Positions 1 through 8,263 of a DNA stretch of 64,000 nucleotides are shown here, piece after piece. The stretch comes from Hymenobacter nitidus. Its GTDB lineage: Bacteria; Bacteroidota; Bacteroidia; Cytophagales; Hymenobacteraceae. The notes under the pieces are model-generated. The model had not been told where the DNA came from. It did no database searches and worked only from the letters and a program-made list of their open reading frames with translations. The stretch covers positions 1 to 64,000 of the forward strand of contig NZ_JAJADQ010000010.1 of the NCBI RefSeq assembly GCF_020447315.1, read 5' to 3'. The translations under genes and the position numbers were made by a program. How positions within the stretch are numbered: position 1 is the first letter of the stretch; each line of letters starts with the position of its first letter.

Positions 1-339
1 CACCTGGCCCCGAAAATCCTGGTAGTGCTGCAGGGGCTCGTCGCCGATGGTAGCGGCTGTGGCCGCGGCATCGGCGAGGCGGTAGCCGGTGGTCTGGCGG
101 CCGTAGCCCCGGCTCAGGATGGCGGGGTGCTGCCCGGCCAGCAGGAGTTGGCGCACTACCCAGGCCACATGGGGCGTTTTGCCCGTGCCGCCCGCCCGCA
201 GGTTGCCGATGCTGATAACCGGCACCGGAAAAGCCACTGATTCTTTCAGCCCGTTGTCGTAGAGCCAGTTGCGCACGCGCATCACCCCGGCGTAGAGCCA
301 GGCGAAGGGCAGCAGCAAAAAGGCAAACGGATGAGGCAT
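1..339 (-). CDS. lpxK: Tetraacyldisaccharide 4'-kinase LpxK, N-terminal part
   Basis: LpxK phosphorylates the 4' position of the tetraacyldisaccharide lipid A precursor at the inner face of the cytoplasmic membrane. The 113 visible codons start at the ATG whose complement is 337-339. They show a hydrophobic membrane-anchoring N-terminus (residues 1-20), the family's PVPVISIGNL strand and the P-loop GGTGKTP, then SRGYGR, all hallmarks of LpxK. The gene runs off the left edge of the window, so about two thirds of it (including the C-terminal lobe) is missing here. A TAnnTTTG -7 element lies about 27 bp upstream of the start. It is divergent from the glycosylase-like gene at 503. Confidence 0.92.
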   Translation of the reverse strand, partial: MPHPFAFLLLPFAWLYAGVMRVRNWLYDNGLKESVAFPVPVISIGNLRAGGTGKTPHVAWVVRQLLLAGQHPAILSRGYGRQTTGYRLADAAATAATIGDEPLQHYQDFRGQV

Positions 340-365
340 GGCAAAGCAGCGGAAGCGCGGAGCCG

Positions 366-373
366 CAAAAGTA
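366..373 (-). promoter_or_regulatory. Bacteroidota -7 promoter element (TACTTTTG) for lpxK
   Basis: On the minus strand this reads TACTTTTG, matching TAnnTTTG, 26 bp before the lpxK ATG. The predicted leader is about 20 nt. No convincing -33 element was identified. Confidence 0.5.
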
Positions 374-502
374 CGCCTACTTCTTAAGGTACGAAACAAT
401 ATGCGTGGCGGGCTGCGCATTCCCTGCGTTTGCGCCCTGGCCGCGGCAGCGCACTGCCACCGGCCGGGCATCTGCGTATGCCAGGGTTCTACCCTGCCCG
501 CC

Positions 503-1201
503 ATGTCCACGTTTGCCGACCGTCTGCTGCACTTTCTGACCTCTTTTCCGCTGCCCACCGGGCTGCCCGACGAGGCCACGGCCCTGAGCCCCTACCAGGA
601 AGCCATGCCCCGGGAGCTGTTCACCCGCTTTGCCCGGCGCTATTACCACGACAACCAGCCCCGCATTGCCCTGCTGGGCATCAATCCCGGCCGCCTCGGC
701 AACGGCCGCACCGGCGTGGCCTTCACCGACCCCGTAGCCCTGGCCGACCACTGCGGTATTGCCAACGAGCTGCCGCGCCACCGGGAGCTGTCGAGCCAGT
801 TTGTGTACGAAGTCGTGCAGGCCCTGGGCGGCCCGACCCTGTTCTACCAGGACTTTTTTCTGGGTTCCCTCTACCCGCACGTGCTGCTGCGCCAGGGCCG
901 CAACTACAACTACTATGACTCGCCGGCCCTGCTCAAGGCCCTGGACCCGGCCATTCGGCTTTCCTTGCAGCAGCAGGTGCTGGAAGTGGGGCTGGTGCGA
1001 CGAGTGGCCGTGTGCCTGGGCCGACGTAACGGGCAGCACCTGCTCCGGCTGAATCAGGAGCTGCAGCTCTTCGACCAGATTCACGTGCTCGACCACCCGC
1101 GCTACCTGATGCAGTACAAGCGCCGCGACCTGCCCGCGCACGTGGCCCGCTACGTGGCAGTGCTGACGGCCTGCCGCAACCAGATTGCCGCCGCGCACTA
1201 G
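503..1201 (+). CDS. Uracil-DNA-glycosylase-like protein (SMUG-like/DUF4918 type)
   Basis: A 232-residue cytoplasmic protein. The segment LLGINPGRLGNGRTGVAF resembles the SMUG/UDG-superfamily active-site loop (G-M-N-P-G...G.GVPFG), and a later VLDHPRY supplies the H-P pair seen where UDGs contact the DNA strand. The family is common in Bacteroidota and is usually annotated as uracil-DNA glycosylase family or DUF4918; enzymatic activity is inferred, not shown. An open frame extends upstream to 338 but has no better start, and the ATG at 503 fits the conserved N-terminus. It ends 21 bp before the NIF3-like gene, whose own promoter sits in that gap. Confidence 0.7.
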   Translation: MSTFADRLLHFLTSFPLPTGLPDEATALSPYQEAMPRELFTRFARRYYHDNQPRIALLGINPGRLGNGRTGVAFTDPVALADHCGIANELPRHRELSSQFVYEVVQALGGPTLFYQDFFLGSLYPHVLLRQGRNYNYYDSPALLKALDPAIRLSLQQQVLEVGLVRRVAVCLGRRNGQHLLRLNQELQLFDQIHVLDHPRYLMQYKRRDLPAHVARYVAVLTACRNQIAAAH

Positions 1202-1210
1202 CGCCTTTCC

Positions 1211-1218
1211 TATCTTTG
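1211..1218 (+). promoter_or_regulatory. -7 promoter element (TATCTTTG), four bases before the ATG
   Basis: TATCTTTG followed by CCCC and then the ATG at 1223. With a -7 element whose last G lies at about -4, transcription would begin at or next to the A of the start codon, so the mRNA is predicted to be leaderless. Confidence 0.65.
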
Positions 1219-1222
1219 CCCC

Positions 1223-2323
1223 ATGCCTACCGTTGCTGACCTCGCCCGCGCCCTTGAGCAAGTGGCGCCCCTCGCCTACCAGGAATCCTACGACAATGCC
1301 GGCCTGCAGTGCGGCGACCCGCAGGCCCAGGTCCGCGGCGTGCTTATTGCCCTGGACTGCACCCCGGCCATCATCGACGAGGCCCTGCGGCGGGGCTGCA
1401 ACGTGGTAGTAGCGCACCACCCGGTAGTATTTCGGCCCCTGAAGCGCCTGACAGGGGCCAACGAGGTGGAGCAGACGTTGATCAAAGCCATCAAAAACGA
1501 TGTAGCCATCTACGCGGCCCATACCAACCTCGACAACGTGCTGCCGGGCGTGAACCACAAGCTGGGCGAGAAGCTGGGCCTGGAAAACCTGCGCATTCTG
1601 GACCCCAAAGCCGGCACGCTGGGCAAGCTCATTACGTACGTGCCCACCACCCACACCGAAGCCGTTTTGCAGGCGCTGTACCAGGCCGGCGCGGGGCAGG
1701 TGGGCCAGTACTCCGAATGCAGCTTCCGCGTGGAAGGCACCGGCACCTTCACGCCCGGTGCGGGCACCACTCCGTTTATCGGCACCCGGGAGCAGCCCGA
1801 AAAAGTGCGCGAGGAGCGCGTGGAAGTTCTCCTGCCGCTGCACTTGCAGGGTGCCGCCCTGCGGGCTCTGCGGGCCGCTCATCCATACGAGGAAGTGGCC
1901 TACGAGCTGGTAAAGCTGGAAAATACCGACCAGGACGTGGGCTCCGGTATGCTGGGCGAGTTGCCCGAGGCTCTGTCGCCGGCCGAGTTTCGCCAGCGGC
2001 TGCGCACGGCCCTGGGCGTGCCCGTGGTCAAGCACACGGAATTTGATAAACCCATCAAAAAAGTGGCGCTGTGCGGCGGGGCGGGCAGCTTTCTAATCGG
2101 CACTGCCCGCCGGGCCGGGGCCGACGCCTTTGTCACCGGCGACCTGAAGTACCACGAGTACTTCGGGGCCGAGGGCCAGCTGCTACTCTGCGACGTGGGC
2201 CACTTCGAAAGTGAGCAATTTACCGGGGAAATCTTCCGGGATTTGCTTACGGCCAACTTTAAAAGTACTTTTGCGGTCTTAATTGCTGAGACCCTCACCA
2301 ACCCTGTCCGTTATGATTTCTAA
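1223..2323 (+). CDS. Nif3-like dinuclear metal center protein (YbgI/YqfO family)
   Basis: A 366-residue member of the NIF3/YbgI family, which forms hexameric toroids with a two-metal site; some homologues are annotated GTP cyclohydrolase I type 2, but the physiological role is unsettled. Visible metal ligands are the His pair in VAHHPVVF (about 65-66), the His in AAHTNLD (about 100) and the C-terminal DVGHFESE. At 366 residues it is the long form with a central insert (roughly 125-230, PII-like/CutA-like in known structures). The gene overlaps the next by 11 bp, and the two probably share transcripts although the downstream gene also has a candidate internal promoter. Confidence 0.9.
   Translation: MPTVADLARALEQVAPLAYQESYDNAGLQCGDPQAQVRGVLIALDCTPAIIDEALRRGCNVVVAHHPVVFRPLKRLTGANEVEQTLIKAIKNDVAIYAAHTNLDNVLPGVNHKLGEKLGLENLRILDPKAGTLGKLITYVPTTHTEAVLQALYQAGAGQVGQYSECSFRVEGTGTFTPGAGTTPFIGTREQPEKVREERVEVLLPLHLQGAALRALRAAHPYEEVAYELVKLENTDQDVGSGMLGELPEALSPAEFRQRLRTALGVPVVKHTEFDKPIKKVALCGGAGSFLIGTARRAGADAFVTGDLKYHEYFGAEGQLLLCDVGHFESEQFTGEIFRDLLTANFKSTFAVLIAETLTNPVRYDF
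2266..2273 (+). promoter_or_regulatory. -7 promoter element (TACTTTTG) inside the NIF3-like gene
   Basis: TACTTTTG lies 40 bp before the ATG of the zinc-ribbon gene and inside the 3' end of the NIF3-like gene, so the downstream gene may be transcribed separately. Confidence 0.45.
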
Positions 2324-3065
2324 TCCTTCCACGGAAACCACCGTTGCCAGTAAGCTGGAAGCCCTTCTGAACCTGCAGCGCCTTGACTCGCAGCTCGACG
2401 AAATTCTGCGCGTGCGTGGCGACCTGCCCGAAGAAGTGCGCGACCTGGAAGACGAAATTGCTGGCTACGAGGTGCGCGTGAGCAAATTTGACGAGGAAAT
2501 TCAGTCCCTGAACGACCAGATCAAGCAGCGCAAGCAGAACGCCAAAGATGCTGACAGCCTCATCAAGAAGTATGAGGACCAGCAGCAAAACGTGCGCAAC
2601 AACCGTGAGTACGAGGCCATTGCTAAGGAAATAGAGCTGCAGCGCCTGGAAATCCAGATTTCGGAGAAGAAAATCAAGGAGGCCCAGTATCAGATTGAGC
2701 AGAAGAACGCCGATATCGCCGGCACCAAGCAGCGCCTGGAAGAGCGCAAGAAGGACCTGACCAACAAAAACCACGAGCTGCAGACCATCGTGGGCGAGAG
2801 TGAAGCCGACGAGAAAAAGCTGCTCGACGAGCGCGAAGAGGCCGTGAAGCCCATCGAGGAGCGCCTGCTGACGGCCTACACCCGTATCCGCGGCAACGTG
2901 CGCAACGGGCTGGCTGTGGTAATGGTAAAACGTGACGCCTGTGGCGGCTGCTTCAACACCGTGCCACCCCAGCGCCAGGCCGACATCATCTCCCACAAGA
3001 AAATCATCGTGTGCGAGCACTGCGGCCGGGTACTGGCCGACGTAGACGTGAAGCCCCAGGCTTAA
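2313..3065 (+). CDS. Coiled-coil protein with C-terminal C4 zinc ribbon (zf-RING_7)
   Basis: A 250-residue protein: residues about 12-190 are a long charged heptad-type coiled coil, and the C-terminus carries two CxxC pairs (Cys210/213 in CGGC and Cys234/237 in CEHC) forming a C4 zinc ribbon. This is the widespread zf-RING_7 family (CT398-like, Bacteroidota and others), linked in the literature to nucleic-acid or secretion-related roles but without a settled function. The ATG at 2313 is chosen over the upstream alternative at 2283 because the conserved region begins there. It overlaps the NIF3-like stop by 11 bp, a pairing seen in many Bacteroidota. A terminator follows at 3097. Confidence 0.88.
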   Translation: MISNPSTETTVASKLEALLNLQRLDSQLDEILRVRGDLPEEVRDLEDEIAGYEVRVSKFDEEIQSLNDQIKQRKQNAKDADSLIKKYEDQQQNVRNNREYEAIAKEIELQRLEIQISEKKIKEAQYQIEQKNADIAGTKQRLEERKKDLTNKNHELQTIVGESEADEKKLLDEREEAVKPIEERLLTAYTRIRGNVRNGLAVVMVKRDACGGCFNTVPPQRQADIISHKKIIVCEHCGRVLADVDVKPQA

Positions 3066-3096
3066 AACGTCCCCGCTCGTTCTTCGAACGCACCCC

Positions 3097-3131
3097 AAAA
3101 AAGGAACGGCCCGCAAAGTCGTTCCTTTTTT
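3097..3131 (+). terminator. Rho-independent terminator
   Basis: AAAAAAGGAAC at 3097-3107 pairs with GTTCCTTTTTT at 3121-3131 around a 13-nt loop. It ends the NIF3-like/zinc-ribbon unit and separates it from the TPR gene. Confidence 0.8.
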
Positions 3132-3148
3132 ATTGCCCTTCCGCTGTC

Positions 3149-4708
3149 TTGCCTCACTTCCCGCCGCTCCTGCGCTTCTCTGTTTCCCTCCGGCTGCCGC
3201 TGCTCTGGCTGCTGGCGTGGCTGCTGGGCGCGGCCGCCCCGCCCCAGCACGACACGGCCACCGCACAGGCGCCGGAAGCAGCCACAGCAGCGGCTGTGAG
3301 CTTATCGCCCACGGCCCGGCGCGCCTACGCCGAGTTGCTGAAGCTGCGCGTGGAGCCGGCCCGGGCCATTTTGCGCGAGGAGCTGAAGCGGGCCCCCACC
3401 AGCGCCGGCACCCTGCTCGTAGCCGACTGCATCGACTTCACCGAGCTGATGATTTTGCAGAATGCCAGCCGCTACGAGGCCGTGGTGGCAGCCCAGGACC
3501 AGCGGCTGGCCCTGCTGGAAAAGTCGGCGGAGCGGGGCCCGCTGCGCGACTACGCCCGGGCCGAAATCCGGCTGCACCAGGCCGCCGCCCAGGTCACCTA
3601 CCAGCACGAAATTCAGGGAGCCTGGAGCCTGCGGCAAGCATATCAGCAGCTGCAAAGTGTGGTAAAGCGCTACCCGGACTTCATCCCGGCCCGCAAAACC
3701 CTGGGAATGTGCCAGTTTATGGTGGGCTCGTTGCCCGAGGGCTACCACTGGTTTCTGAAGCTGCTGGGCATGCCCGGCAGCGTGGAGGCCGGCGTGCGGA
3801 ACCTGCGCCTGGCCGCCCAGAAGCCCAACGACTTTCAGCCCGAAGCCCGCATTATCCTGGCCCTGGTGCAGGAAACCTATTACAAGCAGGGCGAGGAAAC
3901 AACCCGGCTCGTGCAGCAGCTGGCCAGTCAGCAGCCCGACAATCTGCTCTATAGCTACCTGCTCCTCAGCCTCAACAAGCGCCTGCACCGTACCGACCAG
4001 GCCCTGGCCGCCTACCGCAGCCGCCCTACCGGTGCGGGCTACCTGCCCATTGCCTACCTGCACCACATGGCCGCCGATTTGCTGCTCTACCAGGGTCAGT
4101 ACGCGGCTTCCATGCGCGCCAACCAGCAGTTTTTGCAGGAGTACCAGGGCGTGCACTACCGCAAGGATGCCGCCTTCAAGCTCTACCTGGCCGCTTGGCT
4201 CAGCGGCGACGCGGCCCTGGCCGAGCGCTACCGCCAGCAAATCAGCGCGGGCGGGCGTACCGTGGTGGAGGAAGACACCTACGCCCAGCGCTTTCTGGAA
4301 GACAAGCTGCCGCTGAACCGTACCCTGACCCGGGCCCGGCTCCAGATTGACGGCGGCTATTACCGGGCCGCCCTGGCTACCCTGCGCGGCTTTGCGGTGT
4401 CGGGGCTGCTGCGCGACCGGCTGGAGGAGCCCTACCGCCGGGCCCGCGCCTACCACGGCCTGGGCCGCCTGGATTCGGCCCGCCTGTTTTACACCCGCAC
4501 CATTGCCCTAACCGGCAAGTCGCCGTACTACTTCGGGCCGCAGTCGGCGCTGCAGATGGGCTACCTCTGCCAGGCCGACGGACAGCTGAACCTGGCCCGG
4601 CTGTACTTCCAGAAGGCGCTCGACTCGCCCAAGCACGAGTACAAGAACAGCACCGACGCCAAGGCGAAAGTGGCGCTGGCGGGGCTGCCGGCGGCCAAAG
4701 TCCGGTAG
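3149..4708 (+). CDS. Secreted tetratricopeptide-repeat protein
   Basis: About 519 residues of helical repeats with TPR-like signatures along the chain, for example around the C-terminus where RARAYHGLGRLDSA and LARLYFQKAL recur. A hydrophobic N-terminus with Leu/Trp-rich core ending near GAAAP suggests a signal peptide and periplasmic location. The start is uncertain: the frame is open from 3011, but that would place the start upstream of the terminator at 3097-3131, so the TTG at 3149, which gives a clean signal peptide, is preferred. No catalytic motif is visible; a scaffold or assembly role is only inferred from the repeats. The protein ends close to the pabB promoter. Confidence 0.75.
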   Translation: MPHFPPLLRFSVSLRLPLLWLLAWLLGAAAPPQHDTATAQAPEAATAAAVSLSPTARRAYAELLKLRVEPARAILREELKRAPTSAGTLLVADCIDFTELMILQNASRYEAVVAAQDQRLALLEKSAERGPLRDYARAEIRLHQAAAQVTYQHEIQGAWSLRQAYQQLQSVVKRYPDFIPARKTLGMCQFMVGSLPEGYHWFLKLLGMPGSVEAGVRNLRLAAQKPNDFQPEARIILALVQETYYKQGEETTRLVQQLASQQPDNLLYSYLLLSLNKRLHRTDQALAAYRSRPTGAGYLPIAYLHHMAADLLLYQGQYAASMRANQQFLQEYQGVHYRKDAAFKLYLAAWLSGDAALAERYRQQISAGGRTVVEEDTYAQRFLEDKLPLNRTLTRARLQIDGGYYRAALATLRGFAVSGLLRDRLEEPYRRARAYHGLGRLDSARLFYTRTIALTGKSPYYFGPQSALQMGYLCQADGQLNLARLYFQKALDSPKHEYKNSTDAKAKVALAGLPAAKVR

Positions 4709-4716
4709 CGGCTGGC

Positions 4717-4724
4717 TACTTTTG
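4717..4724 (+). promoter_or_regulatory. -7 promoter element (TACTTTTG) for pabB
   Basis: TACTTTTG lies 39 bp before the proposed TTG start of pabB and 9 bp after the stop of the TPR gene. Confidence 0.5.
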
Positions 4725-4762
4725 CAGCCCGCCGCGCTTTCCCGCTTTTTGCACTTTCCGTT

Positions 4763-6046
4763 TTGGCTGAAGTCATCCTCTTTGCTGCTCTTCCGGTTTC
4801 GGCCGATGAATTCCGGGCCCGGGCGCTGCACTGGGCCGCGCAGCAACCGTATTGCGCCTACTTCGAATCGAACGACCTGGCCTACCCCCACGGCACCTTC
4901 GAGCGGCTGCTGGCCGTTGCCGATGCGGCCGATGCGGCGCCCGGCTCCCTGGCCGACCTGCAGGCCTGGCTGCAGCAAGCAGCGCAGGGCCCGCGCTGTG
5001 GCTTCGTGACCTACGACGTCAAAAACGAGATTGAAAAGCTGCACAGCCGGCATTTCGACGGGCTGCAGTGGCCGGCCCTGCACTTTTTCGCACCCAAGAC
5101 CTGGCTATGCTGGCAGCCCGACGGAGTAGAAATCCACGGAAGGACGGCGGGCGTCTTGGCGGCTATTCTGGCGACGGTACTTCCGGCCGATACGGCACCC
5201 CCGGTGGGCCCAATGCGGCCCCGTTTGCTTAAAAACGAGTATCTGGCGGCAGTAGAAGCTATTCGGGAAGACATTCTCGACGGGGAAGTCTACGAGCTAA
5301 ATCTGTGTCAGGAGTTTTACGCAGAAAATGTACCGCTGGAGCCAGTGGACACGTTTCTGCGCCTGAATGCGGCTTCGCCTACGCCCTTCGCCGGCTTCTA
5401 CAAATGGCAGGACCGGTACCTGCTCTGCGCGTCGCCGGAGCGGTTTCTGCAGAAAAAAGGGCCGCAACTGATTTCCCAGCCCATCAAAGGTACCATCCGG
5501 CGCGGCACCACTGCCGTGGAAGACGCGCAGCTGCGCGAACAGCTGCGGCACGACGAGAAAGAGCGGGCCGAAAACCTGATGATTGTGGATCTGGTGCGCA
5601 ACGACTTGGCCCGCGTGGCCCAGCCCGGCACCGTGCGGGTGCCCGAGCTGTTCGGCCTCTACCCCTTCCGCCACGTCTGGCAGATGATTTCGACCGTAGA
5701 GGCCGAGCTACGCCCCGGCGTTGATGTGGTGGATATGCTGCGCGCCACCTTTCCGATGGGCTCGATGACGGGGGCCCCGAAAATCCGGGCCATGCAGCTC
5801 ATCGAGCAGTATGAGCGCACCAAGCGCGGCCTCTACAGCGGCAGCCTGGGCTATATCTGGCCCGATGGCGAATTTGAGTTCAACGTCGTGATTCGCAGCC
5901 TGCAGTACCGCGCCGATACCGGCTACCTCAGCTTCCAAGTGGGCTCGGCCATCACCTACGACTCCGACCCGCAGCGCGAGTACGATGAGTGTCTGCTCAA
6001 AGCCCGCGCCATGCTTGAGGTGCTCGGAGCCGAAGTGGCGAGATAG
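4763..6046 (+). CDS. pabB: Aminodeoxychorismate synthase component I
   Basis: A chorismate-binding enzyme that aminates chorismate to 4-amino-4-deoxychorismate for folate synthesis, using ammonia from a PabA glutaminase. The 427-residue protein has the chorismate-binding domain in its second half, with the motif PIKGTIRRG: the Lys of PIKGT marks PabB, whereas anthranilate synthase has PIAGT. DLVRNDLAR, GSMTGAPKIRAM and the closing YDECLLKA are also family-typical. The start is a TTG at 4763, since no ATG gives a complete N-terminus. No pabA or pabC is adjacent in this window. Confidence 0.88.
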   Translation: MAEVILFAALPVSADEFRARALHWAAQQPYCAYFESNDLAYPHGTFERLLAVADAADAAPGSLADLQAWLQQAAQGPRCGFVTYDVKNEIEKLHSRHFDGLQWPALHFFAPKTWLCWQPDGVEIHGRTAGVLAAILATVLPADTAPPVGPMRPRLLKNEYLAAVEAIREDILDGEVYELNLCQEFYAENVPLEPVDTFLRLNAASPTPFAGFYKWQDRYLLCASPERFLQKKGPQLISQPIKGTIRRGTTAVEDAQLREQLRHDEKERAENLMIVDLVRNDLARVAQPGTVRVPELFGLYPFRHVWQMISTVEAELRPGVDVVDMLRATFPMGSMTGAPKIRAMQLIEQYERTKRGLYSGSLGYIWPDGEFEFNVVIRSLQYRADTGYLSFQVGSAITYDSDPQREYDECLLKARAMLEVLGAEVAR

Positions 6047-6166
6047 TGAGATGGTGAGTTTGCTGCTCGTATGGTGCAAATAGCGCGGGCGGCTGTCGGC
6101 ACATGCAACACTGGCAAACGCCCTGTAGGTGCCGACAGCCTATTCACAAGTAGAAAAATGCCCGCC

Positions 6167-6418
6167 TCCTAGGCAGTAAGCACCTTTGGAAGGCAGACTG
6201 CTCATACCGCCTAGGAGGCGGGCATTTTCGTATCTTATGTAGCCTCTGCCGCCTAGGCGGGAGGGATTTTTGTAAGTACACCAGTGCCTCCCGCCTAGGC
6301 GACGCGCACTTTGGGAGTTGCGCAAGCGCCTCCCGCCTACTCGGGAGGCATTTCTGGAGTTGTGCAAGTGCCTCCCGTCCGGTCGACAGGCACTTTTGGC
6401 AAATAGCAACTGACGTTG
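6167..6418. repeat. Six-unit degenerate 42-bp tandem repeat array
   Basis: Units start at 6167, 6209, 6251, 6293, 6335 and 6377, each 42 bp with no gaps. The best-kept parts are GCCTAGGCGG at the start, a central TTT run and GTGCCTCCC at the end; the first and last units are most diverged. Because 42 is a multiple of three, two minus-strand frames stay open through the array and would encode 14-residue repeats. The unit begins and ends with complementary G/C blocks (GCCTAGGCGGGAGGC versus GTGCCTCCC), so neighbouring units can fold on each other. No protein call is made. Confidence 0.8.
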
Positions 6419-6424
6419 CATGTA

Positions 6425-6520
6425 GAGACGCATACTTGGGTCTCAATCGTCGTTTGCCTTGGGCCCGTGAGGGCGAGGCAGAACAACGAGGAGACGCGTG
6501 TATGCGTCTCCTTGTTGTTC
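6425..6520. repeat. Palindromic repeat block with GAGACGC ends
   Basis: GAGACGCATAC at 6425-6435 is the reverse complement of 6500-6510. In addition 6481-6497 and 6504-6520 form a 17-bp hairpin with one mismatch and a 6-nt loop. No T-run follows, so it is not an obvious terminator. It looks like a small dispersed palindromic element rather than a gene. Confidence 0.6.
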
Positions 6521-6548
6521 CGACCACCGGTGCGCAACCAGCGTTTCC

Positions 6549-7190
6549 CTATTTCACCACCTCACCTCTAAGCCGCCGCTCGAAGGCCTGCAGAAACTGG
6601 CCCACATGGTAGCCGTCGGCCAGGGCGTGGTGCACGTTCACGGCCACGTTCAGGTAGGTGCGGCCGTTTTCCTGGTAGAGCTGGCTGAAGGAAATCTTGG
6701 GGCAGCTGTCGGGATGAGCGAAGCTGCGGGCGTGGGTCAGGCCGGTGAAGCGCACCCAGGGAATGGCCGAGCAGTGCAGCACGTCGACACGGCCGGTGGT
6801 GTCGCTCAGGCGCAGGCCGGTGCTGGTCTGCACCGCCTCGATTTCGGCCGTGGCCGCCGCCACGAAGCCGGCCAGCTCGTCGTGCTGCTCGATAAAGGAA
6901 AAGGCGAAGGTGTGGTCCGCGCGGCCCAACGTGGCCGAGGCGTGCACCCGGTCATACAAGTACACCTGCCCGTCTTCGATGCGGGTGCGAAACTCGGGTA
7001 CCTCGTTGGCCGCCTGCACGGCGTGGTAGAGGTAGTAGAGGAAAAACGACACGCCCAGCCGCTTGGCTTCGGCCTGGGCGCCGGTGCAGTCCACGGGCGC
7101 CACCAGCCCGAAAAACGGTTCTTCAAAGGCCCCGAAGAAGGCGAAATGGTCGCGGCGGTTCCAGGTCGTCAGGTCGATAAGCTGTTTCAT
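6549..7190 (-). CDS. Chloramphenicol-acetyltransferase-like acyltransferase (CatA fold)
   Basis: A 213-residue trimeric-type CAT fold protein that would transfer acetyl from acetyl-CoA to a hydroxyl acceptor. The catalytic motif is present as HHALADGYH (residues 187-195; family HHxxxDG), and SFFLYYLYHAV plus the central FAFSFI and IPWVRFTG strands also match the family. Chromosomal Bacteroidota homologues are numerous, and their true substrate is often unknown, so chloramphenicol resistance is not implied. The ATG at 7190 is the obvious start. It is divergent from the HAD gene with 69 bp between them; no mobile element flanks it apart from the repeat array downstream. Confidence 0.85.
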   Translation of the reverse strand: MKQLIDLTTWNRRDHFAFFGAFEEPFFGLVAPVDCTGAQAEAKRLGVSFFLYYLYHAVQAANEVPEFRTRIEDGQVYLYDRVHASATLGRADHTFAFSFIEQHDELAGFVAAATAEIEAVQTSTGLRLSDTTGRVDVLHCSAIPWVRFTGLTHARSFAHPDSCPKISFSQLYQENGRTYLNVAVNVHHALADGYHVGQFLQAFERRLRGEVVK

Positions 7191-7259
7191 GGCCGGCAAG
7201 TTCGGTAACTTTACGGCCTCCGCTGGCCTTTCCGGCGGTTTTTCCTGACGCTTTCCGCC

Positions 7260-7955
7260 ATGTCCGTCCCCTACCTGATTGCCTTCGACGCCGACGACAC
7301 CCTGTGGTCCAACCAGCCCCACTTCGACCAGGTGGAGGCCCGCCTGCTCGACATCCTGGCTCATTGCGGCGACCCGGCCCGCATTACCGAGCAGCTCAAC
7401 GCGGTGCAGCGCCAGAACATGAAGCTCTTCGGCTACGGGGCCAAGTCCTTTATGCTGTCCATGATTGAAACTGCCATCCAGCTTACCGACGGCAAAGTGA
7501 CGGGCGTGGAAATCCAGCAGATTCTGGATATGGGCAAAGACCTGCTGCGCTACACCATCGAGCCGCTGCCGGGCGTGGTGGAGGTGCTCACCGAGCTGCG
7601 CCGCCGCGGCCACCGCCTGATGGTGCTCACCAAGGGCGACCTGTTCGACCAGGAAAGCAAGCTGGCCCGCTCCGGCCTGGGCGACTTTTTCGACTACGTG
7701 GAAATCGTCAGTGAAAAGGACGAGGCCTCCTACCAGCGCATCCTGGCCCGCTACAATGCGCTGCCGGGCGAGTTTTTTATGATCGGCAACTCGCTTAAGT
7801 CCGATATTCTGCCCGTGGCCCAGCTGGGCTTTCGGGCCGTCCACGTGCCATTCCACGCCACCTGGATATTCGAGCACGTCGACCCCGAGAAGCTCGAAGG
7901 CCTGGAGTTTCACGCCGTTACGGACCTGCGTCAAGTGCTTGATCTAGTGTGCTAA
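7260..7955 (+). CDS. HAD-superfamily hydrolase
   Basis: A 231-residue haloacid-dehalogenase-like phosphatase. The nucleophile motif is FDADDTLW (Asp10 and Asp12), motif II is MVLTKGD, and the metal-binding loop is MIGNSLKSD, which together indicate a Mg-dependent phosphohydrolase with a small helical cap (subclass I). The substrate cannot be told from sequence. The ATG at 7260 is the first in frame and leaves a 69-bp divergent region to the acyltransferase gene. Confidence 0.85.
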   Translation: MSVPYLIAFDADDTLWSNQPHFDQVEARLLDILAHCGDPARITEQLNAVQRQNMKLFGYGAKSFMLSMIETAIQLTDGKVTGVEIQQILDMGKDLLRYTIEPLPGVVEVLTELRRRGHRLMVLTKGDLFDQESKLARSGLGDFFDYVEIVSEKDEASYQRILARYNALPGEFFMIGNSLKSDILPVAQLGFRAVHVPFHATWIFEHVDPEKLEGLEFHAVTDLRQVLDLVC

Positions 7956-8074
7956 TGTGTTGGAATGTGTTGGAATGTGCTGATGTGCTAATTGTCTGTC
8001 ATCATTGTTGATCCTGTCATTCTGAGCTTTCGAAGGACCTTCCTCACCTGAGTGACAAGGCTCCATTCAACACG

Positions 8075-8112
8075 AAAAAGCCCTTTACCATCAGTGTGGT
8101 ACAGGGCTTTTC
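8075..8112. terminator. Terminator-like hairpin
   Basis: AAAAGCCCT at 8076-8084 pairs with AGGGCTTTT at 8103-8111, and the flanking TTACCA/TGGTA can extend the stem. It lies 120 bp after the HAD gene. Confidence 0.6.
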
Positions 8113-8263
8113 ACTAGAGGAAACGCAGCGCATTTCAGAGGACGGATGGCGTCGTCATACTTCCTAGCAATGACACGGAACTTCATTTAGCACCTCAGCA
8201 CATTCAACCATATTCGCACATTAATCAAGCTCTGCCATTCTGTCATTTTGGGGCAAAAACCGT

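Noticed and set aside
377..2035. Long minus-strand frame opposite the glycosylase-like and NIF3-like genes
   Set aside because: It is the complement of two well-supported genes; GC-rich codon use keeps the antisense frame open.
6167..6418. 42-bp array as a CRISPR
   Set aside because: Units are contiguous with no spacers, diverge strongly from each other, and no cas gene is nearby.
6549..7190. Acyltransferase gene as an acquired antibiotic-resistance gene
   Set aside because: No mobile-element genes flank it, base composition is like the chromosome, and chromosomal homologues of this type are common; resistance cannot be inferred.
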